A stretch of DNA of 64,000 bases from Kitasatospora sp. NBC_00240. Its GTDB lineage: Bacteria; Actinomycetota; Actinomycetes; Streptomycetales; Streptomycetaceae. Below, one piece after another: positions 8,234 to 16,125 of the stretch. Location: the NCBI RefSeq assembly GCF_026342405.1, contig NZ_JAPEMU010000001.1, positions 1-64,000 of the forward strand, read 5' to 3'. Both the position numbers and the translations under genes were made by a program. Positions within the stretch are counted from its first letter, which is position 1, and the number at the start of each line of letters is the position of its first letter. The notes under the pieces are model-generated. The model had not been told where the DNA came from and made no database searches. It saw nothing but the letters and a program-made list of their open reading frames with translations.

Positions 8234-8737
8234 TCAGTGGGTGGGCGGGGTCCAGTCGGCGGGCAGGCCGGACTGGGCGAGGACGGTGGCGAGGCTGTAG
8301 TGGTCCTGGTCGGAGGAGATCCGACCGTGGCCGTCGACGTCGAGCAGGGTGGTCATCGGCACGGCGAAGGACTTGGGCGCGCCCTTGAGGTGGCCGGCGT
8401 AGAAGGCCTCCACGGTGATGCGCCAGCCGTCGCGGCGGGCGGTGCGCACGATGACGTGGACGTTGTCGATGAGGCTGTCCGCGCGGGCCTTCCACCCCGA
8501 GATCTCCTGGCGGCCGTGGAAGGTGACCCCCACGCCCAGGTCGGTGTAGACGCCGTCGACGGTGAACAGGGCGCCGAGCGCCCGGGGGTCGGTGCCGTTC
8601 CAGGCGCAGGCCCAGTCGGCGACGGTCCGCGGCGGGCGCCGATGGGCGTCCTGCGCGGCGTAGGCGGTGGTGGCGGGCACGGCGGACAGGGCTGCGGCGG
8701 CGATCAGCGTGGTCATGGCGCGGGGCAGGCGGGACAT
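8234..8737 (-). CDS. Secreted SnoaL/NTF2-like (SgcJ-type) protein
   Basis: 167 residues from ATG 8737, with GAGGAG as ribosome binding site. The N-terminus MSRLPRAMTTLIAAAALSAV ending in TTAYAA is a clear Sec signal peptide. The mature part has the NTF2-like cone fold pattern: TVADWACAWNGTDPRALGAL, FTVDGVYTDLGVG, ISGWKARADSL and a C-terminal beta-hairpin. This family includes polyketide-cyclase-like and SgcJ/EcaC proteins. Likely a small extracellular ligand-binding or stability protein; substrate unknown. Confidence 0.82.
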   Translation of the reverse strand: MSRLPRAMTTLIAAAALSAVPATTAYAAQDAHRRPPRTVADWACAWNGTDPRALGALFTVDGVYTDLGVGVTFHGRQEISGWKARADSLIDNVHVIVRTARRDGWRITVEAFYAGHLKGAPKSFAVPMTTLLDVDGHGRISSDQDHYSLATVLAQSGLPADWTPPTH

Positions 8738-9271
8738 CGTGGTGGCTCCTCGAAGGTGCGCGGCGGTCGGTGGGTTCACAGGTGCGGGTCCGCGAGTGCG
8801 GGGCCGCAGGTGCGGGTGCGGGTGCGCCCGGCCGGCGGGCCCCGGCGGCCCGCCGGCCCCGACCGGTGGGGCGACCTGCCTGCCGCCCCTGCCTGCGTGC
8901 GTGCATCGTTCATGGCGCACAGACTCGTCCCGACCGGTGTCCACTCTCCAGCTCCGGCGGCAACGGGAACTGTCCACCTCTGTCCGCACCTGTCCGCCTG
9001 CCTCCACCTGTCCGGCGCCTTCGCGGGCCGGCGCGCGACCGCCGCGCGACCGCCGCGCGACCGCCGCGCGACCGCCGCGGGGGCCGTACTGCTCCTGCTG
9101 CCACCGCACTTCACCGGGCAGGCCGGGCGCCGACGCGGCGCCGACACGGCCGGAAGGCCGCCGGGCCCACCGTCGGTGCCCGGCCCCTCCCCCAGGCCCG
9201 CCGTGGCCGCCGGACGCGCCGAGGCCACCGACGGCCGGGCCCGGAAGGGACGCTCCGTCAACGCCTGCCGC
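8738..9271. other. 534-bp spacer without a supported gene
   Basis: Between two minus-strand genes. It holds an 11-bp direct repeat (GCCGCGCGACC, about four copies at 9031-9075) and a run of GTGCGGG-type repeats at 8780-8830. Open frames here are low-complexity Arg/Pro/Ala and lack ribosome binding sites. Confidence 0.6.
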
Positions 9272-10381
9272 TCACCTGCGACGTTGGGGCTGGAGGAGGA
9301 CCAGCAGCTTGGTGCCCGGCACCAACTTCCGGTTGACGGAGGTCGATTGGACGAACACGGTGTACGACGGGTTGTCACCCGGCTTCACCGTGGCCTCCGA
9401 CGCCGGCAGGCCGAGGAGCTGGCGGGCCGCCGGGCCGGAGAACACCCTGCCGGTCATCCGGCCGGTGGCCGGGTCCTTCTCGGCCACGGCGAGCTGCTTG
9501 CTGCCCTGGATCTTCTCGCGCTTGGACAGCTCGTAGAAGGCGCAGCCGGTCCTGTACCGGTGCCCGGCGCCGGTGACGAAGTCGCGGATCGGTGTCTGCT
9601 CGTCGACGGGGACCAGGATGTACTTGCCGGTCTCCATCGCGTCGAGGTTGGCCTTCACCTCGGCGGTGCTGAGGTCCTGGCCCATGGAGAAGAGGTTCCT
9701 GGTGCCGCGCACGCCCTTCTCGCGGCCCCGCAGGAAGCTCGTGGCGGCCGTCTTGACGGTGCCGATGGCCTCCTCGACGCCCTTGCTGGAGTCCGCGTCC
9801 CAGATCGCGATGTTGCCCGCGGGGAAGCCGTACTCCTGGGCGGTGCGCTTGGCCAGGGAGTTCGGGACCAGGATGGCCGAGGTCCAGTGGTCGGGGAGGT
9901 TGTCCAGGGCTCCGTGGATGCGGTCCATCCAGGTGCGCAGGACGGCGGTGCCCTTGCCGGCGGCCATCCGGACGTGCATCTTGCCGGTCTCCGAGCAGCC
10001 GGAGGCGTTCTCCGCGCCGTCGGTGACGACGACCTGGAGGAAGGAGTGCTCCCCGTACCCCTCCCAGATGTTCTTCAGGTCGTCGATGGACTTCACGGCC
10101 GCCTCGATCAGTGCCGTCGCACCGTTGTCGACCTTGTAGAGGCCCTTCAGGGACGGCAGGTGCTTGACGTCCATGTCCCAGACGAGGTTCTGCACCTCGT
10201 GGTCGAAGGCGTAGAGGCTGATACGGGTCTCGTGGCCGAGCCGGTCGGACTCCTCCTGAAGGCCCTTCACGAACTCGTCGACCACGCGGACGAGCTGCGC
10301 CTCGTGCTGACGCATCGAGCCGGACCTGTCGACCACGAGGGAGACGTGGTTCACCTTGTGGTCGATCCTGTTCGCAGTCAT
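9272..10381 (-). CDS. VWA-domain protein
   Basis: 369 residues from ATG 10381. The N-terminal half is a von Willebrand factor A domain: VSLVVDRSGSMRQHEAQLVR holds the DxSxS metal-ion site, followed by FDHEVQNL, and LQVVVTDGAEN as the later acidic site. The C-terminal half is a beta-rich region ending in a very basic RRR tail. There is no signal peptide or TadG-like membrane span, so it is probably cytoplasmic, like VWA proteins that work with tellurite/stress clusters or phage-like particles. Single transcription unit by spacing. Confidence 0.88.
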   Translation of the reverse strand: MTANRIDHKVNHVSLVVDRSGSMRQHEAQLVRVVDEFVKGLQEESDRLGHETRISLYAFDHEVQNLVWDMDVKHLPSLKGLYKVDNGATALIEAAVKSIDDLKNIWEGYGEHSFLQVVVTDGAENASGCSETGKMHVRMAAGKGTAVLRTWMDRIHGALDNLPDHWTSAILVPNSLAKRTAQEYGFPAGNIAIWDADSSKGVEEAIGTVKTAATSFLRGREKGVRGTRNLFSMGQDLSTAEVKANLDAMETGKYILVPVDEQTPIRDFVTGAGHRYRTGCAFYELSKREKIQGSKQLAVAEKDPATGRMTGRVFSGPAARQLLGLPASEATVKPGDNPSYTVFVQSTSVNRKLVPGTKLLVLLQPQRRR

Positions 10382-10764
10382 GGTTCCGCCCCTTTTCCAA
10401 CGCCGTTTTCGACGCCTTTCCGGCGTCCCCTCCAGCGTTGTTCCCACTCTATGACGAGGCACTGACAGTGCCCTTGACCTGGTGTTCCACGGCGTCCGGC
10501 CACTCGCGCCGTAAAAGGGGGGATACGCTCCGAGAGATTGCCGGAGGGGGAAGTCCCGGCGATATTCCGTTCCTTGAGCTGCTTTCAGGGGAATCGGTGG
10601 GTGATGCGCCGGGGATGTGCCCGCGCAAGGCCGAGTCCGCGGTGCGCGACGAGCGGTGCGCCGTACGTGGTGCGCCGTACGTGGTGCGCGGTGTGTTGTT
10701 CCGGGATCTGTCACAGTCTGCCGATCTCTCCCCCGCGCCGGCCGGCGGCCGTTAGAACGTCGTC
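10382..10764. other. 383-bp divergent spacer
   Basis: Separates the VWA gene from the pentapeptide-repeat gene and must carry both promoters. A short stem (GACGCC/GGCGTC) lies in the VWA leader near 10400-10425. Near 10660 a GTGCGCCGTACG motif is directly repeated. I see no gene in it. Confidence 0.55.
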
Positions 10765-12582
10765 ATGACCGCCGAACCCGCCGCTGCCGCCCCTGCCTGG
10801 CCCCACTGCGCGGAAGGGGCCTCCGCCGCCGACCCGGTGGGCTGCCGGGGCGTTCAGGTGGCGGACGGCGGGCGCTGCCTGAAGCACCTTCCGCCCGCGC
10901 GGCGCGCCGCCGTCCTGGCCGCGCTCACCGCCGGCGGTGACCTCGACCTGCGCGGCACCACCGTCGACGAGGACCTGCTGACCGCCCTGCGCGGCGCCTG
11001 CACGGACGGCGCCTCCGGACGGGCGTGCTTCGGTCGGGCCGACTTCACCGAGGCCCTCTTCACCGGCGACGCCGAGTTCGTCGCGGTGGCCTTCGCCGGC
11101 GAGGCCCGGTTCAACGGCGCCACGTTCGCCGGCCTCACCAGTTTCGACTCGGCGGTCTTCGCCGGCGAGGCCCGGTTCAACGGCGCCTCCTTCGCCGGGC
11201 ACGCCAGTTTCGACTCGGCCGCCTTCACCCGCCATGTCTGGTTCGAGGCGGCCGCCTTCGCCCAGGGCGCCCGGTTCAACGCGGCGGCGTTCGCCGGCGG
11301 CGCCAGGTTCGGCTCCGCCACGTTCACCAGCGGCGTCCGGTTCAACTCGGCCTCCTTCACCGGTCACACCAGCTTCGAGGCGGCCGCCTTCGGGGGCGAG
11401 GCGAGGTTCAACTCGGCCTCCTTCACCGGCGACGCGCACTTCGACGCGGCCGTGTTCGAGGGGCTGCAGCACCTCGGGCCCTTGACCTGCGCGGGCCTGA
11501 TCGATTTCGGCGGTGCCCGGTTCACCGGCGCGCAGGTCACGATCGAGGCGGGTGCCGCCGTCGTCGTCTGCGAACGGACGGCGTTCGAGGGTTCGGCGGT
11601 GCTGCGCCTGCGGTACGCGACGCTGGACCTGAGCCGGGCGACGCTGTCGGCGCCGGTGGCGCTGCAGGGCTGGCCGGTGCCGTTCACCGACCAGCGCGGT
11701 GGCGAGCTCGACGAGGGCCTGCTCGCCGCCGGCGGCGCCCCGCCCGCCGTGCGCCTCGCCTCCCTGGAGGGGGTGGACGCGGCCCATCTGGTACTCACCG
11801 ACGTCGACCTGAGCCGCTGCCGGCTCGTCGGTGCCTTCCACCTCGACCAGGTCCGGATCGGCTTCGGCTGCCGCTTCGCCGGGCCGCCGGCCGGCTGGCA
11901 CCGCCGTGGTGTGCGCCCGGCCCGCTGGTCCCGGCGCAAGGTGCTCGCCGAGGAGCAGCACTGGCGGGCCGCCGCGGGCGGGGCCGGGGCCCGGGGGTGG
12001 CCGGCCGGGCCGCATCACGGGACGCCGGGGCGCGGGCCGGGTCCGGAGGATCTGGCCGGGGTGTACCAGCAGGTGCGCCGGGCGTTCGAGGAGGCGGGCA
12101 ACGAGCCGGACGCCGCGGACTTCTACTACGGCGAGATGGAGATGCGCCGCCTCGACCGCCGGCGCCCGCGGGCCGAGCGCCGGCTGCTCGGGGCGTACTG
12201 GCTGGTGTCCGGCTACGGGCTGCGGGCGTCGCGGGCACTGGCCTGGCTGCTGGCGGCGATGGCCGCCAGCCTGCTGCTGCTGGTGCTGTTCGGGCTGCCC
12301 GACGACACCCCCGACCCGCGGAGCACCGGTACCTACGCGGCCGGCAGTGTCCGGTTGACGACCAGGACCCCGGAGCCGGTGCTGACCCTCCCCTGGGAGC
12401 GGCGGGTGACCGGAGCCAGGGTGGGGAGGGCGGCCCTGGTGGTGGTGAACTCGGTGGTGTTCCGCTCCGGCGGGCAGAACCTCACCTTGCCCGGTGCCGT
12501 CGTCGAGATGGCCTCCCGGATCGGCGAGCCGGTCCTTCTCGGTCTGGCCGCCCTGGCCGTCCGGAGCCGCGTCAAACGCTGA
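10765..12582 (+). CDS. Membrane-anchored pentapeptide-repeat protein
   Basis: 605 residues from ATG 10765. Residues about 85-255 are a run of five-residue repeats of the form (A)(x)F(x)(x), for example FAGEARFNGATFAGLTSF and FTGDAHFDAAVFEG, which fold as a right-handed quadrilateral beta-helix. A second short repeat zone follows (LRYATLDLSRATLS). Residues about 430-470 carry YQQVRRAFEEAGNEPDAADF and the motif FYYGEMEMRR, then SGYGLRASRALAWLLAAMAA begins a transmembrane segment, with a second hydrophobic end. This arrangement is typical of actinobacterial membrane pentapeptide proteins, possibly channel-related. N-terminal Cys residues (HCAEG, VGCRG) could bind metal. Confidence 0.85.
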   Translation: MTAEPAAAAPAWPHCAEGASAADPVGCRGVQVADGGRCLKHLPPARRAAVLAALTAGGDLDLRGTTVDEDLLTALRGACTDGASGRACFGRADFTEALFTGDAEFVAVAFAGEARFNGATFAGLTSFDSAVFAGEARFNGASFAGHASFDSAAFTRHVWFEAAAFAQGARFNAAAFAGGARFGSATFTSGVRFNSASFTGHTSFEAAAFGGEARFNSASFTGDAHFDAAVFEGLQHLGPLTCAGLIDFGGARFTGAQVTIEAGAAVVVCERTAFEGSAVLRLRYATLDLSRATLSAPVALQGWPVPFTDQRGGELDEGLLAAGGAPPAVRLASLEGVDAAHLVLTDVDLSRCRLVGAFHLDQVRIGFGCRFAGPPAGWHRRGVRPARWSRRKVLAEEQHWRAAAGGAGARGWPAGPHHGTPGRGPGPEDLAGVYQQVRRAFEEAGNEPDAADFYYGEMEMRRLDRRRPRAERRLLGAYWLVSGYGLRASRALAWLLAAMAASLLLLVLFGLPDDTPDPRSTGTYAAGSVRLTTRTPEPVLTLPWERRVTGARVGRAALVVVNSVVFRSGGQNLTLPGAVVEMASRIGEPVLLGLAALAVRSRVKR

Positions 12583-12658
12583 CCGCCCCGGACCGCCGGT
12601 GTGCCCGGGACGGTGTGCCCGGGACGGTGTGCCCGGGGTCGGTGTGCCGGGGTCGGGT

Positions 12659-13528
12659 CTACGGGCGGAAGTGGTCGCGGTGTTCGTCGAGGAAGGCGTC
12701 GAGGGTGCGGGGCGGGCGGCCGAGGATGTCGGCGACGGTGCTGGTGGGGGTTTCGGGCCGGGCGACGGCGAGTTGCTGGATCTCCGCCACGTGGGCGGCG
12801 AGCCAGGCGGGCATCCGGGCCTGACGGACGAGGTTGTCGCGCAGGTCGTCGGGGGTGAGGTCGACGTACCGGATCGGGCGGCCGGTCAGGGCGGTCAGCC
12901 GGGCGGCGAGGTCGGGGTGGGCGACGGCCTCCGGCCCGGTGAGTGTGTAGCTGCCGCCCATGACGTCGGCCCTGGTGAGCGCGGCGGCGGCGACGTCGCC
13001 GATGTCGCGGCAGTCGACGTAGTTGCAGGGCGCGTCCCTCATCGCGCCGACGACGAGGCCCTGGGCGACGGTGGGCGCCAGGCGCAGCAGGTTCTGCATG
13101 AACGCGTAGGGGCGCAGGACGGTGTGGGCGAGTCCTGAGGCGCGCAGGTGTTCCTCGACGGTGTGGTGTCCGCGGGAGACGGCGACGGGTGAGTGGGGTT
13201 CGGCGGCGGGTGCGGAGATCTTGACGATGTGTCCGATCCCGGTGCGGGCGGCGACGTCGATGACGCGGGTTTCGAGTTCGACCTGGTCGGGGCTGTTGGC
13301 CATGGCGAGGAAGAGCTGGTCGGCGCCCTGGAAGGCGGTGCGCAGGGAGTCGGGGTCGGTGGCGTCGGCGTACTCGACCTGGACGGGCCGCAGGTGTGCG
13401 CCGCCGGCGGCGGCGGGGAGCGGCCGGTGGGGGGTGCGGGTGAGGGCGCGTACGGGGGCGTCGAGTGTGCGGAGGCTGTGGAGCAGGGCGGTTCCGGTGG
13501 TGCCGGTCGCTCCGATGACAACGATCAT
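12659..13528 (-). CDS. NmrA-like NAD(P)H-binding protein (atypical SDR)
   Basis: 289 residues from ATG 13528. VVIGATGTTGTALLHSLR is the Rossmann glycine motif, followed by VRALTR, FLAMANSPDQVELE, IVKISAPAAEPHSP and VLRPYAFMQNLL, the pattern of NmrA/HSCARG-type SDRs and NAD(P)H:quinone-type sensors. It may reduce quinones or sense redox state. It is the last gene of a same-strand group with the small membrane protein (13662-14126) and the MarR regulator (14291-14809). Confidence 0.9.
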   Translation of the reverse strand: MIVVIGATGTTGTALLHSLRTLDAPVRALTRTPHRPLPAAAGGAHLRPVQVEYADATDPDSLRTAFQGADQLFLAMANSPDQVELETRVIDVAARTGIGHIVKISAPAAEPHSPVAVSRGHHTVEEHLRASGLAHTVLRPYAFMQNLLRLAPTVAQGLVVGAMRDAPCNYVDCRDIGDVAAAALTRADVMGGSYTLTGPEAVAHPDLAARLTALTGRPIRYVDLTPDDLRDNLVRQARMPAWLAAHVAEIQQLAVARPETPTSTVADILGRPPRTLDAFLDEHRDHFRP

Positions 13529-13661
13529 GGTGTGTCCTCGTCGGCTGTGTTCGCCCCGGCGGCGGGTGCTGCCGGGTGGGTTCGGTCGGGTCCGGCGCCG
13601 GTGGCCCGGTGGGTGCGGTGCCGGGGGGCTGTGTCCGGGGGTGGGCGGGATGCCGGGTGGG

Positions 13662-14126
13662 CTATGTCCGGGGTGCGGCGAGGGTGCTGCGCCAGCGCAG
13701 GGTGATGACGGCGGTGGCGAGGGCGGCGGAGACGGGCAGGTCGATGCGCAGGCGTTGCAGCCAGAGGGCGGTGGCGAGCGGGGTGTGGGCGGGCAGCCAC
13801 TGGGCGGCGAACCATCCGGCCGCGGCCGCAGTGCCGGCGGTGGCGACGACGAGCAGCGCGGTCAGGACGAGGCGTGGCAGGGCCGTGGTCCAGGGTCGTG
13901 GGCGGCCGCCGCGGCGCAGCCAGGTGCCGACCAGGAGCGCCACCACGGCCGAGGTGCCGGCGATGGAGGTGGCGGCCGCCAGGGTCAGGTCCGGTTGGCC
14001 GGTGAGGGCTCCTGCGGTGCCGGCGGTCAGTGCGGGGGCGGCGTAGGCGGTCAGTACCTCGCGCCACAGCGTGAACGGCCGGGAGGCCGCCCGGCTCGGG
14101 CGGGTCCTGTCCTTCGTTGCGGGCAT
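13662..14126 (-). CDS. Small four-span membrane protein
   Basis: 154 residues from ATG 14126. Four hydrophobic segments are visible (around LTAYAAPALTAGTAGALTG, SIAGTSAVVALLVGTWL, LVLTALLVVATAGTAAAAGW and PVSAALATAVITL). The composition resembles the DUF6069-type membrane proteins that are often found next to NmrA-like reductases. Its start is 86 bp downstream of a perfect MarR-type palindrome at 14212-14231, so repression by the upstream MarR protein is likely. Confidence 0.75.
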   Translation of the reverse strand: MPATKDRTRPSRAASRPFTLWREVLTAYAAPALTAGTAGALTGQPDLTLAAATSIAGTSAVVALLVGTWLRRGGRPRPWTTALPRLVLTALLVVATAGTAAAAGWFAAQWLPAHTPLATALWLQRLRIDLPVSAALATAVITLRWRSTLAAPRT

Positions 14127-14211
14127 GCTGGCCTCTTCTTCTCGTTCGTGTTCCGGCGGGGCGGAAAGGGCGGAAGGGTTCGGCGGGGCGGTCGTGGAGG
14201 CCGTCCCGCAT

Positions 14212-14231
14212 ATAATTAGGAGGCTAATTAT
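14212..14231. promoter_or_regulatory. MarR-type operator ATAATTAG-N4-CTAATTAT
   Basis: Perfect 8-bp arms around GAGG. It lies upstream of the membrane protein gene (start 14126) and downstream of the MarR gene end (14291). Related CTAAT direct repeats at 14814-14830 lie just upstream of the MarR start codon, so the same protein probably represses itself and the downstream pair. Confidence 0.7.
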
Positions 14232-14290
14232 TACGTCGCGAAAAAGGCCCCCACCCGTAGGACGGGAGCCGGGACCGGCCTGCGGCCGGG

Positions 14291-14809
14291 TCAGTCGGCG
14301 GTCAGGGCCGCGCTGCCGCGCACGACGCGGGCGAGCAGGTCCAGGAACACCGTGCGCTCCTGGACGGTGAGCCCGCCCACCATCGCCTCCAGCCGCCCGA
14401 AGTGCTCGGGCGCCATGTCGCGCAGGCGCTGCGCACCGCGCGCGGTCAGGACCGCCACCGTGCCCCGCCCGTCCTCGGCGGACGGGCGCCTGGCGATCAG
14501 GCCCTCGCGTTCGAGGCCGTCCAGGAGGCCGGTGACCGTGGCCCTGGAGACGCCGAGGTCGGCCGCCAGTTGCGAGGGGGACTTCTCCCCGCCGTGGTCC
14601 TCCAGGTCGGCGAGCAGGCGGTAGCGCCCCGTCGACAGCCCGTACCTGGCGAAGTGGACCTCGGTCGCCCGCCCGACCCGCGCACCCGCGGCGATCAGTC
14701 GCACCGCGACCAGCACCGCCTGCGGATCGGCCTCCAGGCCGTAGTGCCGCAGCTGCCGCGCGGCCTGGTCCAGCGTGGGCGTCTCGCCGTCGACCCCGTC
14801 CCTCGTCAT
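14291..14809 (-). CDS. MarR-family transcriptional regulator
   Basis: 172 residues from ATG 14809. The winged-helix core is clear: SPSQLAADLGVSRATVTGLL, followed by DGLEREGLIARRPSAEDGR and the wing TVAVLTARGAQRL. Flanking helices provide the dimer interface. AT-rich inverted and direct TTAG/CTAA sites both upstream of its own start and upstream of the next gene support auto-regulation and control of the membrane protein and NmrA-like genes. Confidence 0.9.
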   Translation of the reverse strand: MTRDGVDGETPTLDQAARQLRHYGLEADPQAVLVAVRLIAAGARVGRATEVHFARYGLSTGRYRLLADLEDHGGEKSPSQLAADLGVSRATVTGLLDGLEREGLIARRPSAEDGRGTVAVLTARGAQRLRDMAPEHFGRLEAMVGGLTVQERTVFLDLLARVVRGSAALTAD

Positions 14810-15227
14810 ATAACTAATATGGCGGCTAATCACTGGGGCTGTCAAGACACCCGGGCCGGCGCCGCCGGACGCCGGCCGATTCCGCCGGCGACGCGGGCGA
14901 CGCGGGCGACCGAGGGCGACGCGGGCGACCGAGGGGCCGGACCGGCCGAAGCGGGGCGGGAGCGCGCGGGCGAAGCGGCCCGGGGCCCGGGGCCCGGGGC
15001 CCGGGGCCCGGGGCCCGGGGTCGAGCCATGGGGCGCACGTCGGCCACGGCAACGGGCCGGCGGTGCGGCCACCATGACTCCCGACCCGAACGACCGCGGA
15101 ACCGCAAGCACCGTTCGAAGACGAACCTATGTCGTGCCTGTCGGTGTGCGACCCACTACTGATGGTAGTTTCCAGCTGCCGCCCGGCCGGGGCGGCACTG
15201 CCGACCCACCATTCGAAGGAGCGAACC
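14810..15227. other. 418-bp spacer with GGGGCCC repeat
   Basis: Carries the MarR promoter with CTAAT sites at its left end, then about six copies of a 7-bp CGGGGCC repeat at 14979-15020. The right end must hold the promoter of the 67-aa gene. No gene seen. Confidence 0.6.
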
Positions 15228-15431
15228 ATGACCCAGGTCAGCGCGACCGCCGCGGAGACCAAGAAGTCGATGGCCAGGGAGGCCGCGGCGACGAAGACCT
15301 GGCGCCACGTCATCCAGCCGGACGCGGACGCCGCAGCCAACTACCTCAACCTCGACCCCGCCCAGGGACCGGGCGAGGCGACCATCACCACCCGACCCGA
15401 CGGACAGATCGACGTCCTCGTCCTGCTCTGA
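15228..15431 (+). CDS. Small 67-residue protein of unknown function
   Basis: Starts at ATG 15228 after a GAAGGAGCGAACC ribosome binding site and is followed 20 bases after the stop by a strong hairpin, so it is probably a monocistronic, expressed small gene. The N-terminal half is Ala/Thr/Lys rich and helical (AAETKKSMAREAAATKTW), and the C-terminal half is likely beta (EATITTRPDGQIDVLVLL). No Cys, no signal peptide. I do not recognise the family. A RiPP precursor is possible by size, but no modifying enzyme is near. Confidence 0.6.
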   Translation: MTQVSATAAETKKSMAREAAATKTWRHVIQPDADAAANYLNLDPAQGPGEATITTRPDGQIDVLVLL

Positions 15432-15450
15432 GGACAAACCCCCGAACACC

Positions 15451-15489
15451 GCCGGTACCGCGGCGCTCCCCTCGCGCCGCGGCACCGGC
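15451..15489 (+). terminator. 16-bp hairpin after the 67-aa gene
   Basis: GCCGGTACCGCGGCGC pairs with GCGCCGCGGCACCGGC with one G-T wobble, around a 7-base loop. Placed 20 bases after the stop codon. Confidence 0.8.
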
Positions 15490-15639
15490 GCGAGCGGCCA
15501 CCGCCGCCGACGGCCTCACCGGCGGCCGGAACGCCGGCCGAGTACCCTCCGGCAGATGATCCTGACGGTTCGCCGGGCGAGTCCGACCGGCCGGAGGTGA
15601 CACGTCGGCTGCGGGCGTCGCGACCGTCCCCCTCACGGC

Positions 15640-15711
15640 AAGGCCGTCGCCATGGTCGTCGTCGGCGCCGGCGCTCTCCCGGACGTTGATCCAGCCGTGG
15701 TACTCGAACAT
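15640..15711 (-). pseudogene. Imm7-like immunity gene remnant
   Basis: From ATG 15711 the frame begins MFEYHGWINVRESAGADDD, which is the start of the Imm7 family of polymorphic-toxin immunity proteins as I know it. After about 20 residues the frame loses the family pattern and becomes low-complexity Pro/Arg until a stop at 15385, so only the N-terminus survives. No toxin gene is nearby. The remaining 15490-16125 spacer holds an 11-bp hairpin (15988-16024) and nothing else I can support. Confidence 0.45.
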
Positions 15712-16125
15712 GGGCGCAGACCACTGCCCGCCCCGGCGTCCACGACCGAAAATGGCATGTCCGCGCCCGAATATTGCCTGGTCACAAGCCTTTTCGGCGG
15801 GCTCGTGCGGGTCTAGCATTCCCGGCACGGCAGCCCCACCATCCCCACCGGACGGGCTGCCGAGCAGCCCGGCCGCTCTCCCCCGTGCGGCCGGAGCCTC
15901 CCACGGCCGGGACCCGGGCGCCCCCCTCCCGCGGTCCCGGCCGGCACTCACGACCGGCCCCGCCGGACGCCCGCCCCCTGCGCCCGGCCGTTCGCCGGCT
16001 CCCTTGCGCCGGCCCGGCGAACGGCGACACCCCGGACGTCCGGACCGGTGTCGGTCGGGACGTACGGGGTGTCACGTGTGCGGGCGCGGCTGCCGGAACT
16101 GCCGACGGCCGGCTGCGCGGCGGGT

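Noticed and set aside
8186..10465. A 759-codon plus-strand open frame
   Set aside because: It is antisense to the NTF2-like and VWA genes, which have recognisable domains, ribosome binding sites and start codons on the other strand.
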